A DNA stretch of 64,000 nt from Aculops lycopersici (Eukaryota > Arthropoda > Arachnida > Trombidiformes > Eriophyidae), in NCBI GenBank assembly GCA_015350385.1, contig WNKI01000001.1, positions 4,102,192 through 4,166,191 of the forward strand, read 5' to 3'. The translations under genes and the position numbers were made by a program. Below, piece by piece: positions 22,942 through 32,992 of this stretch. The first letter of the stretch is position 1. Each line of letters opens with the position of its first letter. The notes beneath the pieces were generated by a model, which saw only the letters and a list, made by a program, of their open reading frames with translations, was not told where the DNA came from and searched no databases.

Positions 22942-23395
22942 CTGGTATCGGAAATCGTGATTCCTATAGTATGTTCTGATCGATTTGCACGCATCTCGCT
23001 TAATTAGCATGGCGGTGTATAGCTCATTCGTTTCACGAGATCTAAATGTTTCGTAGGACTGGCCGGTTCCGATATTGCGGAGTCGCTTGATTTTTGTTGT
23101 CGATATGCAAATGAAGTAGAGCATATAAGAAAGCCTTCTCCTACATGGAATGTGCGAATGCATCTGGAAATATCATTGGATTGCTCTCTACACCTAAATA
23201 TCACCGTGCAGGGTTTAATCAAGGAACTAAAGCTTATTTCAGCCAATTTCCCCATTAATCGTGATCCTGAAAGCCGAGCTGATAGAACTAACCCATAAAA
23301 TCGCATCGCACATGGCGCAAAAGGTGTCATTCAGCTTAGAGGCTCGATGCACCGATATCCTCACACTTCCGGTTACGAGGGTCAAAAATTGAAAT
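22942..23395 (-). repeat. Dispersed repeat, copy 1
   Basis: Read on the minus strand, this contains the string CGTAACCGGAAGT followed by blocks that reappear in order at 63530-63990: GGTGCATCGAGCC, GACACCTTTTGCG, GCGATGCG, TATCAGCTCGGCTT and ACGATTAATG, each with substitutions. It abuts foldback copy B. It may be a decayed transposon; no intact frame remains. Confidence 0.65.
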
Positions 23396-23922
23396 TGATT
23401 GGTACAGGTACGAATCGACACACCCGCTTGTTGTTTGCCACGGAACCATCCTAATACGCGACTATCAATGGTGCACCTGAAACGTCCAACATTTAGCTCT
23501 TTAAGATGAGCGCCCGAGTTCTAATTAGAGCGACACAGGTAGCTTCCACGGACTTGAGGCCAATTAATCGCAACCCAAAAGCCGCCTGTAACATTGACGC
23601 CCTCTGATTATGATTGACAACATAACGAGCTCAACTAGCGTCATCGTCATCGTCATTCACGACGCCTCTACGCGAGCTAAGAACAGTCCCATCCATATCA
23701 AGTATCATGTAGTTTGATCAGGTTGGAACTTTCCTCACCCAGGTAAAGGTTAGTCTATTCTATTTTTGGCAGACACTTCTTTTTTATTAGCCTTTACCAT
23801 TTTTCACCATATATTGTTTGAGTGGTTGTTCTTCAGAGGATCGGAGTCATAAGCAATCATACAAACAGTAGAAGAACACCTACTCTCCAACCGATTCTAA
23901 TAACATAACGAGGTTAAATTAC
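23396..23922. other. Non-coding spacer before the hAT-type MITE
   Basis: No gene, repeat or regulatory site could be supported apart from a short (GTCATC)n run near 23640-23655. Confidence 0.4.
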
Positions 23923-24297
23923 CGATAAAATAGAGAGCGGCGTTTCTTGTTTTAACAATTTTTTCGACCAAAACAACAAAATTTGCTATTTTGGCCCAAA
24001 ACAGCGCCACCTGGTGGGCACTGAAATTTAGTGCAGGACCCTATGGGAGTTTTTAGTTTTCCCCCCAAACACCGCTGGTTTTCCCCCTTGTGGTAGGATA
24101 GGTCGAAAAAATTTGGGGGGGAAAAATGGGGGGATTTTCCAAAAATGGGGGAATCAAAAGTTCCCCAGATTTGTCTATGGGAAATCCTGTGTTAAATTTT
24201 CTTGTTTTTTTTAACAAAATTTGGCCTTTTTCTTAAACAAGAAAACAACAAAATTTGGGCAAAATTTGAACAAGAAATGCCGCTCTCTACGATAAAA
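23923..24297. mobile_element. hAT-type MITE with 8-bp target-site duplication
   Basis: Element 23931-24289 (359 bp). Terminal inverted repeats start TAGAGAGCGGC and the arms continue imperfectly through a TTTCTTGTT block. It is flanked by perfect direct repeats CGATAAAA at 23923-23930 and 24290-24297. An 8-bp duplication with TAGAG-type ends is the hAT signature. The interior holds homopolymeric C/G and T/A tracts and no transposase frame, so it is a non-autonomous miniature element. It ends 35 bp before the defensin-like start codon. Confidence 0.88.
24002..24020 (-). promoter_or_regulatory. CTCF-like insulator motif inside the MITE
   Basis: CAGCGCCACCTGGTGGGCA matches the reverse complement of the CTCF core consensus as I remember it (AGCGCC-N-CCTGGTGG-N-CA) at about 16 of 19 positions. 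The similarity is seen directly; binding is inferred. Confidence 0.5.
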
Positions 24298-24324
24298 TTA
24301 CAAGTCAACTCTAAAACAATCAAG

Positions 24325-24540
24325 ATGCAAGCGAAACTGTTCACGATAATCGCGATGTTCCTAATCATCGGCTCCGTCTTTGTGGCGGCTGAAAAAGAGG
24401 GGGGCGAGTATGCTTGCCACCACGTTGGATATCTACAATGCTCCTATTGTTGTCACAAAGAAGGGTGGCTACGTGGCCGCTTTCGTTTACTCTTCCAAGA
24501 TTGCGTTTGCATAAATGAATACATTCATCTCCCAGAATAA
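24325..24540 (+). CDS. Defensin-like cysteine-rich secreted peptide
   Basis: 71 residues. Start chosen at the ATG at 24325 because it opens a typical signal peptide (residues 1 to about 22, MQAKLFTIIAMFLIIGSVFVAA); the frame upstream runs into the MITE. The mature part (about 49 residues) has six cysteines spaced C-x7-C-x2-C-C-x16-C-x-C. The first Cys, the C-x3-C pair, the Gly/Arg-rich stretch and the closing C-x-C resemble arthropod (tick-type) CS-alpha-beta defensins. The usual fourth cysteine is missing and an extra one sits beside the third, so one disulfide must be rearranged or the fold differs. A role in antimicrobial defence is inferred from this resemblance. An AATAAA (24536-24541) overlaps the stop codon. 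Single exon. An alternative is a small secreted effector of another family. Confidence 0.65.
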   Translation: MQAKLFTIIAMFLIIGSVFVAAEKEGGEYACHHVGYLQCSYCCHKEGWLRGRFRLLFQDCVCINEYIHLPE

Positions 24541-24541
24541 A
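24536..24541 (+). terminator. AATAAA overlapping the stop codon
   Basis: The TAA stop of the defensin-like frame lies within AATAAA. If it is used, the 3' UTR would be only about 15-25 nt. Confidence 0.4.
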
Positions 24542-25082
24542 CAAGAGGATGTAGTTGCAAAGGATCTATGGATTTATGATGGTGATTTCTTGTCCAAATG
24601 AAGTTCAGATGAAGTAAACGGCCTCGACGATCAGAATCCAACGAGAACTCATCCGAGGGGAAGTTAATTAAAACTTAAAAAATTAGAAACAAAGAAAGAT
24701 TTCGGTGAATAGGTATTAATTTTTTGATTTACAATTAACTTTGTGCATGCTTCTATTTTGTATATATGTTAGCTCTGGCAATCAATCCTTCCCTCCCTCT
24801 CTCTCTTTCTTTCATTTTGATTTGATTCAAGAGTCTGGTCCTGGTTCATTGATCGATTGATATGAGCATTCACCTCGGATTATCTAGTTACTCGAGGACG
24901 CTTCGATAAATTTATCTCGTCATCATCAATTTGACGATCTGCTAAACACTCAATATTGATTCCCTATTTCACCTTCAAAGAGACATACATAATCCAGTTC
25001 GTCTAGACTAATCAGATGGACAATGTTTCATGTGAAATGATTCATTTCCGGTACAAAATTCGAGTCCATGAAGGTGGAAATG
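24541..25082. other. Spacer between the defensin-like gene and a TATA-bearing promoter
   Basis: AT-rich, with a short pyrimidine (CCCTCTCT) tract near 24795. No coding potential was recognised. Confidence 0.4.
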
Positions 25083-25117
25083 TATAAATAACATCTGCGA
25101 CCTCTGATGTCGCAGAT
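25083..25117 (+). promoter_or_regulatory. TATA box with a perfect hairpin at the expected start site
   Basis: TATAAATA at 25083-25090 is followed by a perfect 9-bp inverted repeat, ATCTGCGAC / GTCGCAGAT (25093-25117, 7-nt loop). The transcription start expected about 30 nt from the TATA falls at the hairpin's end. It could drive a short transcript (frames from 25172 or 25194, unrecognised) or a leader exon of the downstream phosphatase-like gene. Confidence 0.45.
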
Positions 25118-25618
25118 ATGTGTACATTTCAAGTCTTTCTCAAGACTTTAAGTTAGAGAAAAATCTCAAACATGCTCAAGTTATCGAGACAATATGGAAA
25201 TTGTCAGGGGCGTTCTCTTGACGAAACCGTGGCGAAGAGGCAAAAATGTACTAGTTTCGCCGGGCGAAGTGATCGAACAAGTGGCGAAACATTATCTCTC
25301 TGGCGAAGAGGGGGAAGGCATCTCTTCGTCGAGCAAAATTCGCCATTCGCCCACCACCGTCTGCTACCTGCAGACTGCAGATCAGTGCGTGCATGCGGCT
25401 GTGGACTCCATACAGTAGTGTGGAGAAAGTGCGCCGCCATTGTTGGTCGCATGGAATGAAGAAAATTGGTACTGGGGTAAAAAAAAATTCTAAATTTATC
25501 CACCTGTCTAGCCACCAAATCCACCTTTTATATTCCTCCGTAAATAAGGTTCAAGACTTATTTTAGATTCATCATTATTGATTTTTTTTACCATGAAACC
25601 AAAGCATAATAAGCAACC

Positions 25619-27118
25619 ATGATTTTCACAAAAACTATCACTAGCTTCCTCCTGTGGACTGCACTAAACTTGGCCAACTTTGTTGCGGCTGGAGATGGTT
25701 GCAAGAATCTCAAGAAGTTGGATTACGAATTGTTTGGAACTAAAACAATATACGAAGACGCAAGGAGATTCTTGAAGAAAGTAGACGAAGATGACTTGCC
25801 CAAATCTTTCGACGACGATTCATTGGAAGAGGAGCATAAGGATTTGCTAGAGGATTCTTGTAAACCCATTGTTTTTTACTTCATTGGTCGCCATTCGGCT
25901 CGTTTCCCTGATGGCGCTGATATTGATCTTTACAATAAGAAGTTGGCCGACTTGAAGGAGGGAATCAAGTTTACGGAACCATACAAGAGATGTCCCTCTA
26001 GTTACAAGTCCTTTATCAACTGGACCTCGAAGATGCAAAACAAGCATGATAACTTGATAACCCATTTGGGAGGAGAGGAGGAGAGAAACATTGCAAGGAG
26101 ATTCAAGAGAGTTTACCCTGAATTCTTTGATGTCTCCAAATCGGAGGTCCAAATTGGAGTCACAAGCAAGCTAAGAACCGCTCAAACTGGAATGGAATTC
26201 TTGAAGGAGGTTGAGGGATTGAAGATTCCAAATTGCGATTTCAACAATTTGCCAACAAACGACGTCTTCAGGTCCGACTACTCGTTGGATAAGATTCTAC
26301 AGGATCCATGTTACAAGTCGCTGATGGACAAGGATGCAAAATCGTTCCTTGAATTTCACACGGAGTGTGACAAAATCGGCGGCAAGAACAAGACCAAGGA
26401 TCCAAGAATTGAAAGGATCAAGAATCCGGCAGTCCTAAGGAAGGTGGCCGAGAATGTGGCCGAGAAATTGGGATTATCGGAGCGATCTGAGTCCATGGTC
26501 AGTAGTGAAGTTTTGAATAGTATTTGGAACATGTGCAAATTTGAAAATGCAATGAAGGACGACTCAGTGTGGTGCTCATTGTTTTCAAAGAATGACATCA
26601 AGGCATTGGAATACATTGAGGATGTTAAGAGTTACATCGGCGGCGCATATGGCGAGAATGTCAAGGTAAAGCAAACCTGTCCATTAGTGAAGAATCTCAT
26701 TGAAGCCTTTGAGGAGGGCATCAAGTTAACAGGTGCGCCAGGTGAAAAGCGCAAGGCTTACTATTTCTTCTCGCACGCGGGTCCAATGAAGAAGCTGCTG
26801 GCTGCCTTTGGATTGTTCAAGGACGATGATAGTTTCTCCGAGTCGCGCATCAGAGACTTTGAAGGAAATCTCAAGGTGCCCAAGGATAGGAAGTGGAGGT
26901 CTAGCGTGATAAGTCCATTCTCGGCCAACATGGCGTTTGTTTTATACCGATGTGAGAAGGCGGGTAGGCAAGTGAAACACAAAGTGCTGGCCACCGTCAC
27001 TGAGAGACCAGTTAAGTTGGCTGGCTGCAAGGATACCCGCTGTAGCGTCGACAAGTTTTTTGCCGCCTACAATGACATGAAAAACTGTGACTTGAACGAA
27101 ATCTGCTCAAAATCTTGA
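25619..27118 (+). CDS. Secreted MINPP1-like histidine-phosphatase-fold protein, active site altered
   Basis: 499 residues, one exon. Signal peptide at residues 1 to about 24 (MIFTKTITSFLLWTALNLANFVAA). The family is shown by FGTKTIYED near the N-terminus, by RHSARFP at 91-97 where histidine phosphatases have RHGxRxP (nucleophile His92), by TSKLRT, by a WCSLF...ALEYIEDVKSY block, and by SHAGPM with His386. KWRSSVISPFSANMAFVLYRCEK also matches the MINPP C-terminal region. MINPP1 removes phosphates from inositol polyphosphates. Two key positions differ: Gly to Ser93 in RHG, and the Glu of the HAE proton-donor motif is Gly388. Catalysis is therefore doubtful, and this may be a pseudo-enzyme that still binds ligand. 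There is no ER-retention tail (it ends CSKS), so secretion is likely. AATAAA lies 247 nt after the stop. Confidence 0.82.
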   Translation: MIFTKTITSFLLWTALNLANFVAAGDGCKNLKKLDYELFGTKTIYEDARRFLKKVDEDDLPKSFDDDSLEEEHKDLLEDSCKPIVFYFIGRHSARFPDGADIDLYNKKLADLKEGIKFTEPYKRCPSSYKSFINWTSKMQNKHDNLITHLGGEEERNIARRFKRVYPEFFDVSKSEVQIGVTSKLRTAQTGMEFLKEVEGLKIPNCDFNNLPTNDVFRSDYSLDKILQDPCYKSLMDKDAKSFLEFHTECDKIGGKNKTKDPRIERIKNPAVLRKVAENVAEKLGLSERSESMVSSEVLNSIWNMCKFENAMKDDSVWCSLFSKNDIKALEYIEDVKSYIGGAYGENVKVKQTCPLVKNLIEAFEEGIKLTGAPGEKRKAYYFFSHAGPMKKLLAAFGLFKDDDSFSESRIRDFEGNLKVPKDRKWRSSVISPFSANMAFVLYRCEKAGRQVKHKVLATVTERPVKLAGCKDTRCSVDKFFAAYNDMKNCDLNEICSKS

Positions 27119-27364
27119 TCAAACGATGAATCTACTAACCAATACATACGGACCAAAAAGAGGAGGAAAGATGCAAACATGAGCCAAGATGATGATGCGA
27201 CATGAAGACAAAATTAGGATCTGACGACACACAAACCTGTAACACTAGACAACAGGAGCGATCAAAAATGAAGTGGTAACAAAATTAACACGAATTTTGC
27301 ACAATAGAAGTGAACGATGGTGATAAAAATAATCAAGATAAGCGTAACAATAAGCAAACAAAGC

Positions 27365-27370
27365 AATAAA
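27365..27370 (+). terminator. Poly(A) signal AATAAA
   Basis: Canonical signal downstream of the MINPP1-like gene; none lies closer to the stop codon. Confidence 0.6.
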
Positions 27371-29323
27371 AGCTCAAGATTTTTGATGTCGAATCTCACA
27401 ACTATTTTCACTGTGATGTCCACTGTGATCTAAATCTAAAAATTGCAATCGATTTCCTCTTCACTCGCTTCATGTTTTAGCTTGCGAGCTCAAGAGTCTG
27501 GAGTCTTGGTAGCGAAGTGCAAAGTGGGCGTGGGAGAGTGGCCATCGCTTTTAGTCGATCGCATCGTCGACATCTTGGATCTACTCGGGGAGTCTCACTT
27601 ACTTCCACTAGCCGACTAGTTGTATCCAGAGGCGAATCGATGACAACACAGTTCCAGCAGAAGAAGAACTAGGAGTGAAACTGAAAGTAAAACTCAATAA
27701 GAAGAATCAGCAATCAGCATTAAAAGTCAATAAATTTACACATTTTGAATGGAATTGGAAAGGTTGTTGCAAGTTGCGAGAAAAAGAGCAATAGTTTAAC
27801 AATGAGAGGAGATACTGTGTAGGTAAGTTACGTAAAGGCGAGCACGACGATGACGTGCACCACTGCGATGCTGCTCCCATTACTGTCGGCCTCAGTTCAA
27901 CAGTGAGACTGATAGCGGATGCAGTCAGTTTTAGCGCCCCCAATGGGAGCCCCACCGATGTACCTAGTGGTGCTGCGTGCGCGTTTGTGTTTGTGTGTGC
28001 GCTTTTGGTACCACCCATTGTTAGGGTTGCTCATTTACTTTAACCGGCGGCAGACGGAGGGAGATGGTTTGGCAAAGGCACGCTTTGGTTGCGCACATTA
28101 ATTTCGAGCCTCGGGTTTTGTCGGTTGTTGCCGTTGCTCGCAGTTGCGTCACAATTGCGTTTGGTTTGAATTTTCAACATGGCCGCCGCCGCTACTGTTA
28201 CCACTATTGCCTCCGAGTTGGCAGTAGTAAAAATTATATCAAATTGAGGGTCGGAACAGTGGTGGCAAGTCAAAACAGAGAATAGAGGAGTAGTTTTATT
28301 TGCAAGTTAAGTTTTGCAAAAGTTAACTTGAAAAGTGTTACTTTTCCCTTCAGCTTTCTAACTTTTAACTTCCCACTTCTCGTGCCTCCTCTTTTCTTAT
28401 TTCGTTAGATGGTGTTGAAATTCAACCTGTAAACTAAGCGTGAAATTGTGACCGTTTGGTTGTAATTTAACGCGATACAGCGTTTACCTTGTTACCAGGA
28501 CGAGAGGAACGGTGCAAAAATTGCGAAGCTCGACGGCCAAATTGGTCGCTAGGTGCTTCGCTCCGGTTTCCTTTCGTTTCGTACCGCATCGTTTCGTTTC
28601 GTTTAGTTTTCTGTCCTCTTGGAGGCTTCTGGTTGGTTGATCTTCGTTGGTGAATGATGAAGTTGGTTGCCAGTGGGAGTCGGTGGCGAGCGGCGAGAAA
28701 CATTGATAGCAGTTGACTTCCGGGTTCGCCTATGCGTCTTTGTGTCTGAGAGGCGGCCCCTGCAAAAGTCAATGGCTCTAAGGATACCAGTATGGGTGGG
28801 CGAGTTCATGTTGTTGTTAACATGTGGAGGCAAGCACCACCTCGGTGGTTGCTCTCCGGTGGCCACCAATATACAAGGCATTTAGAGAAGCAAGCAGCGC
28901 GTATGCGTAGTTTAACACGGGAGCTGGCACTATATGAAATGAGGTAAAGGCGCTAGTTTTCCACTGCTTCTCCGCATAGAAGGCGAGAGAGTGAGAGTGA
29001 GAAAATTTCGCACATTCTTTCTCTCTTGTCCAACTTTTAGCTACTAACGAAAGTGGTCTACTACTCGCCGGCGACCATCTCTCTTCGGCGTGTCAGTGTT
29101 GTAACTCGCTCGGCTGGCAACATGCCATTGGCGCGCAGCTGGAGTCTTGGCCATCGGCGCCGGTAGTGGCTAGTGGTAATCGTGTGAAATAGTGTTCATT
29201 TCACACGTTACGACTGCCAGCGTAAGAGTTTATGTAGCGCCGTGACACCGAACCAGCGGAAACCTGAGAGTTTACTCAAGTCCACCGAACGGTTTGCCTG
29301 TCTATTGCCAGCTCATTGCTCGC

Positions 29324-29580
<257 letters not shown>

Positions 29581-29865
29581 GGGCAACCTCCACGACAAAC
29601 TTTAGCCAAAGTAGCAGCGATAGAAGCGAGCAACGAGCAGTTGGCGAGCTAATATCGCTGCAATCGATCCTCAAGAGAAGTAGAAAGCAGCTTTAGCCAC
29701 TTGGTTCAAGTGGTTAACCAACCGGCTGACCGCCGGTCACGCCCCCACCCAACAAACAAACCCAATCGAGCGTCCGCAAGATTGTTCAAAAGTTTCCCCT
29801 CCGCGACACGATTATTCAAAAGTTTTGCCTTCCAAACTAACACTAATACCCCAGCGCTACTACCA

Positions 29866-29879
29866 CGACGACGACGACG

Positions 29880-29925
<46 letters not shown>

Positions 29926-29934
29926 TTACTACAA
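29866..29934. repeat. (GAC)n(TAC)n trinucleotide repeat
   Basis: Short run of ACG/GAC units followed by about 16 CTA/TAC units. Creates artefactual poly-Leu, poly-Ser and poly-Val frames. Confidence 0.9.
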
Positions 29935-32473
29935 CTACTTCTTCTATTGAGATGTAACTCAATAGTCGAGTGCCTATCAGTTTTTTCTCTCTCGGCCATA
30001 GAAGTGGGGAAAAAAGGCAGAGCGTGTAGAGAGAAAGCATATCATAGTGAACGTAAATCGGCCGCAAAGCTCGAGGCTTTGATCATTTTCCGAAGCTTTA
30101 GAGGCTCAACGAATCGCGTGCTGGCAAATGGTTGTTGCGGCGAACCAGAAACATTAGTGATGCCGTCGAGGATGATGATTAGTGATCGATCATCGGCGGC
30201 GCCCATCGACGTCTCTCTTTCACTCCCGGTTACGGGTGTTTCTCTTTTTCTGGTTGCTCTCTCCTACTCTTCCTTCAAACTCTCGATGGCCAGCGAACGC
30301 TTCGAGATTCGGGAGAGTTCATTGGATTTAGAGAGACAGAGTCATCATATGAGTGAAACCTAAAAGTTTTTTACACCTGAAGTGTTAAAATCGAACTCGA
30401 GTAGCCAGCTGCCACCTGAACTAGACGATCATGGTTTATATTGGAGGTTTATTGGGGCCGGCGTCTAGACTAGTGGCGCGGTGGTCGTTTTTGTGGTGGG
30501 TGTTGCTGGCGTCGAGTGGCCAGCGAGTAGCCAGCGAGCGAACAACACAAGCCACTGAGCAACGATCATCGGCTGGCCAAATGGCAATCGATTAATTATG
30601 GTCAAGTAGGTAGTTTTAGGGTGGAAAAAGTATGGTTGCTAAAGAGAGACGATTCCGTATTGAACGCAACGGCAACCAGTTGACGTGTCGACGCTTCGAA
30701 TTCAACCGCCGAAGCTAATGACAGTTGATTACCATTAAACGCCCATATCAATGGCGCCCAAAATCGACTGGCGACCGCTAATCGAGTTCTTGCGGTTCGC
30801 TTTTGGCTCGTTGTCGAAACCGTCCAATGGCTTGAGCGCTGCCTGTTCCCATTGAAATCTTCGCGCGAGGTGATGAAGTTATATTGACAGGAAGCTCCCT
30901 TTTCATGTTGCTCCTCCGCCTCCAATCGATTGACGCCTCGTCTCTTTGGTTGAATGGGAACTTGGGCTAAGTTTTGCACACAACTACTTCTCGCACAGAC
31001 CAACGACACACACTATAACTCCAACTTCAAATGAACATTCCAACGAAGCAAGAGACGAGATTGGTCGTCGTCGTCGTCGTCGTTGCTGTCGTCTAGAGAG
31101 AAGAAAGTAGAGGGAAGAAGAAATAACGTGATGGGTAACGCTAGACGACAAATGGCACGCGCCAAAGTTAAAGCCAGTGATTAGGCCTCAGTCGCCGATT
31201 CAAGTTGATTGCGCAATCCAATCGACTAACTCACGAGTCGCGAGTCGCGACTCGCAACTGACTCGTGGGCGCGAGAGTCGGGGGCGCGCGCCACATTCAA
31301 GCGCCACACACTTACTTGCTAGAACCAAAATACACTAGAGTTAGAGCAAACAATCCGATTAAACTTTTGCCCATCAAGTTTCTAGTCCTCGTTGGCCGCC
31401 TCCCTCTCCCTTCCTCTTCCTCAGATTGACTCAGCTCCACTTTGCCTCCTGCTTCCGGTTTGGGCGAGAAACATAAAGTGAGCATCAGATAACTGAGGTC
31501 AATTTGTTAGCATCGTCGTTGGTTTTGTTCCGCGTGTGTGCGTGTCTGTGCAAGTCTCAGCCTCGGCTTCTGCTTCTGTCTCTGCTCAATCAAGTGACAC
31601 TCCCGAAAGTGTGCTACCACTGAACACCGCACCTAGTGTTCAGTGTTCGGTTCAATTTCATGGGCAAGCGCACGGGTTTTGCCCCTTAACTTGCACTGCC
31701 CTCACTCCCCAGCAAACCGGAAACACCAGTTAGGAGAAATCCGGAACCGGAAGTGGAAATGCATCATCAGGCACCTAATTGAGGTTGAGTCGCGTGGTGG
31801 TCGTGGCGCCACTCGTCCGTTGGAGTCATCGGTGTCGACGGTGTCGTCGTTGGTGTTGGACATGCACGAGACAAATGATTGCTCACTAGTCCAGTACCTT
31901 TTTGTTTGTTCTTTTGATTTGGTTGGCGCGCGTTCCTCTCTTTTCTTGTCTCCCACTTTGACATTTATACAATCAACCGACGAACCAGCCAGTCCATCGA
32001 CTAGTTGACTTTGCTCTCTCTCTCTCCCTCTTTCAATGAAGCTCGAGCTTCGAAGGAACAACTTGAATCACAGTAATCAACAAAAGTTTTCCAACTCAAA
32101 CATGATTGCCGGCGATGCTCTCGCCGCTTCGGTATGATTGAATCACTCTGCTCTGGTCGGGCCAACTGGCGCATAGCGATCGGCGGCCACACTTTTAGCT
32201 CGCCAATCTAGAGTTGAAAGCTTGCCAAGAGTGGAGTGGCGATTCGCGCTTTCCCTCTGCCTTCCCCTCTCTCTGAACAACGAGCCAACTTTCGTGGAGA
32301 AGGGGACGCGGCTGCGCATATGCGCAGTCGGTCCCCCTCTGGTGTTGCAACGCCGGCGAGCGGCGGCGAGTAGGTTGACAGTGGTCGCGGTGGTCGTTAT
32401 CAGTGAATCGTCGGCAGTGGCGCTCAGTCTCGTTTTGTTTTCGAATTTAATCTTGAAGAAATTTTTAGTAGCC

Positions 32474-32953
32474 ATGAGCAAGTTTATTGAGGCAATGGAA
32501 ACAGCTGTCCAATCTCCCGTCGTTCAACAGGAGCTCAATGAAGACCAACAGCAACAGCACCAAACGCAATCACAGCAACACCAGCACCAGAGTCAACACC
32601 AACACCTGCACCTGCACCCGAATTTGACGAGCGGCCAGAGCCAAAGCGAGAGCCAGAGTCAAAGCCACAGCCAAAACCAGAGCCCAAACCAGAGCCAACA
32701 TCACCAACAACAGCAACAGCACCACCACCACCAATGCCAGCAACAGCAATACGCGGCCGCGGCCGCCGCCGCTAGACAACCCATCTACAATTCCTTCTAT
32801 CAAACGCTACAGGCTTCAACGGTCGCCACCTCACCTATGGCCTATTACGGCTACCACCACGCACACCACCCTCACGCGTATCACGGCCACCAGCCGCAAC
32901 ACCTGCACGCCCACCACGCAGTGGCCGCCGCCGCTGTCCATCACCACCAACAA

Positions 32954-32992
<39 letters not shown>

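Noticed and set aside
29880..29924. CRISPR-like regular repeats
   Set aside because: Uninterrupted trinucleotide microsatellite without spacers, in a eukaryotic genome.
29701..30363. 220-codon plus-strand frame with poly-Arg and poly-Leu
   Set aside because: Driven by the (GAC)n(TAC)n repeat. No domain, and the start lies in unrelated sequence.
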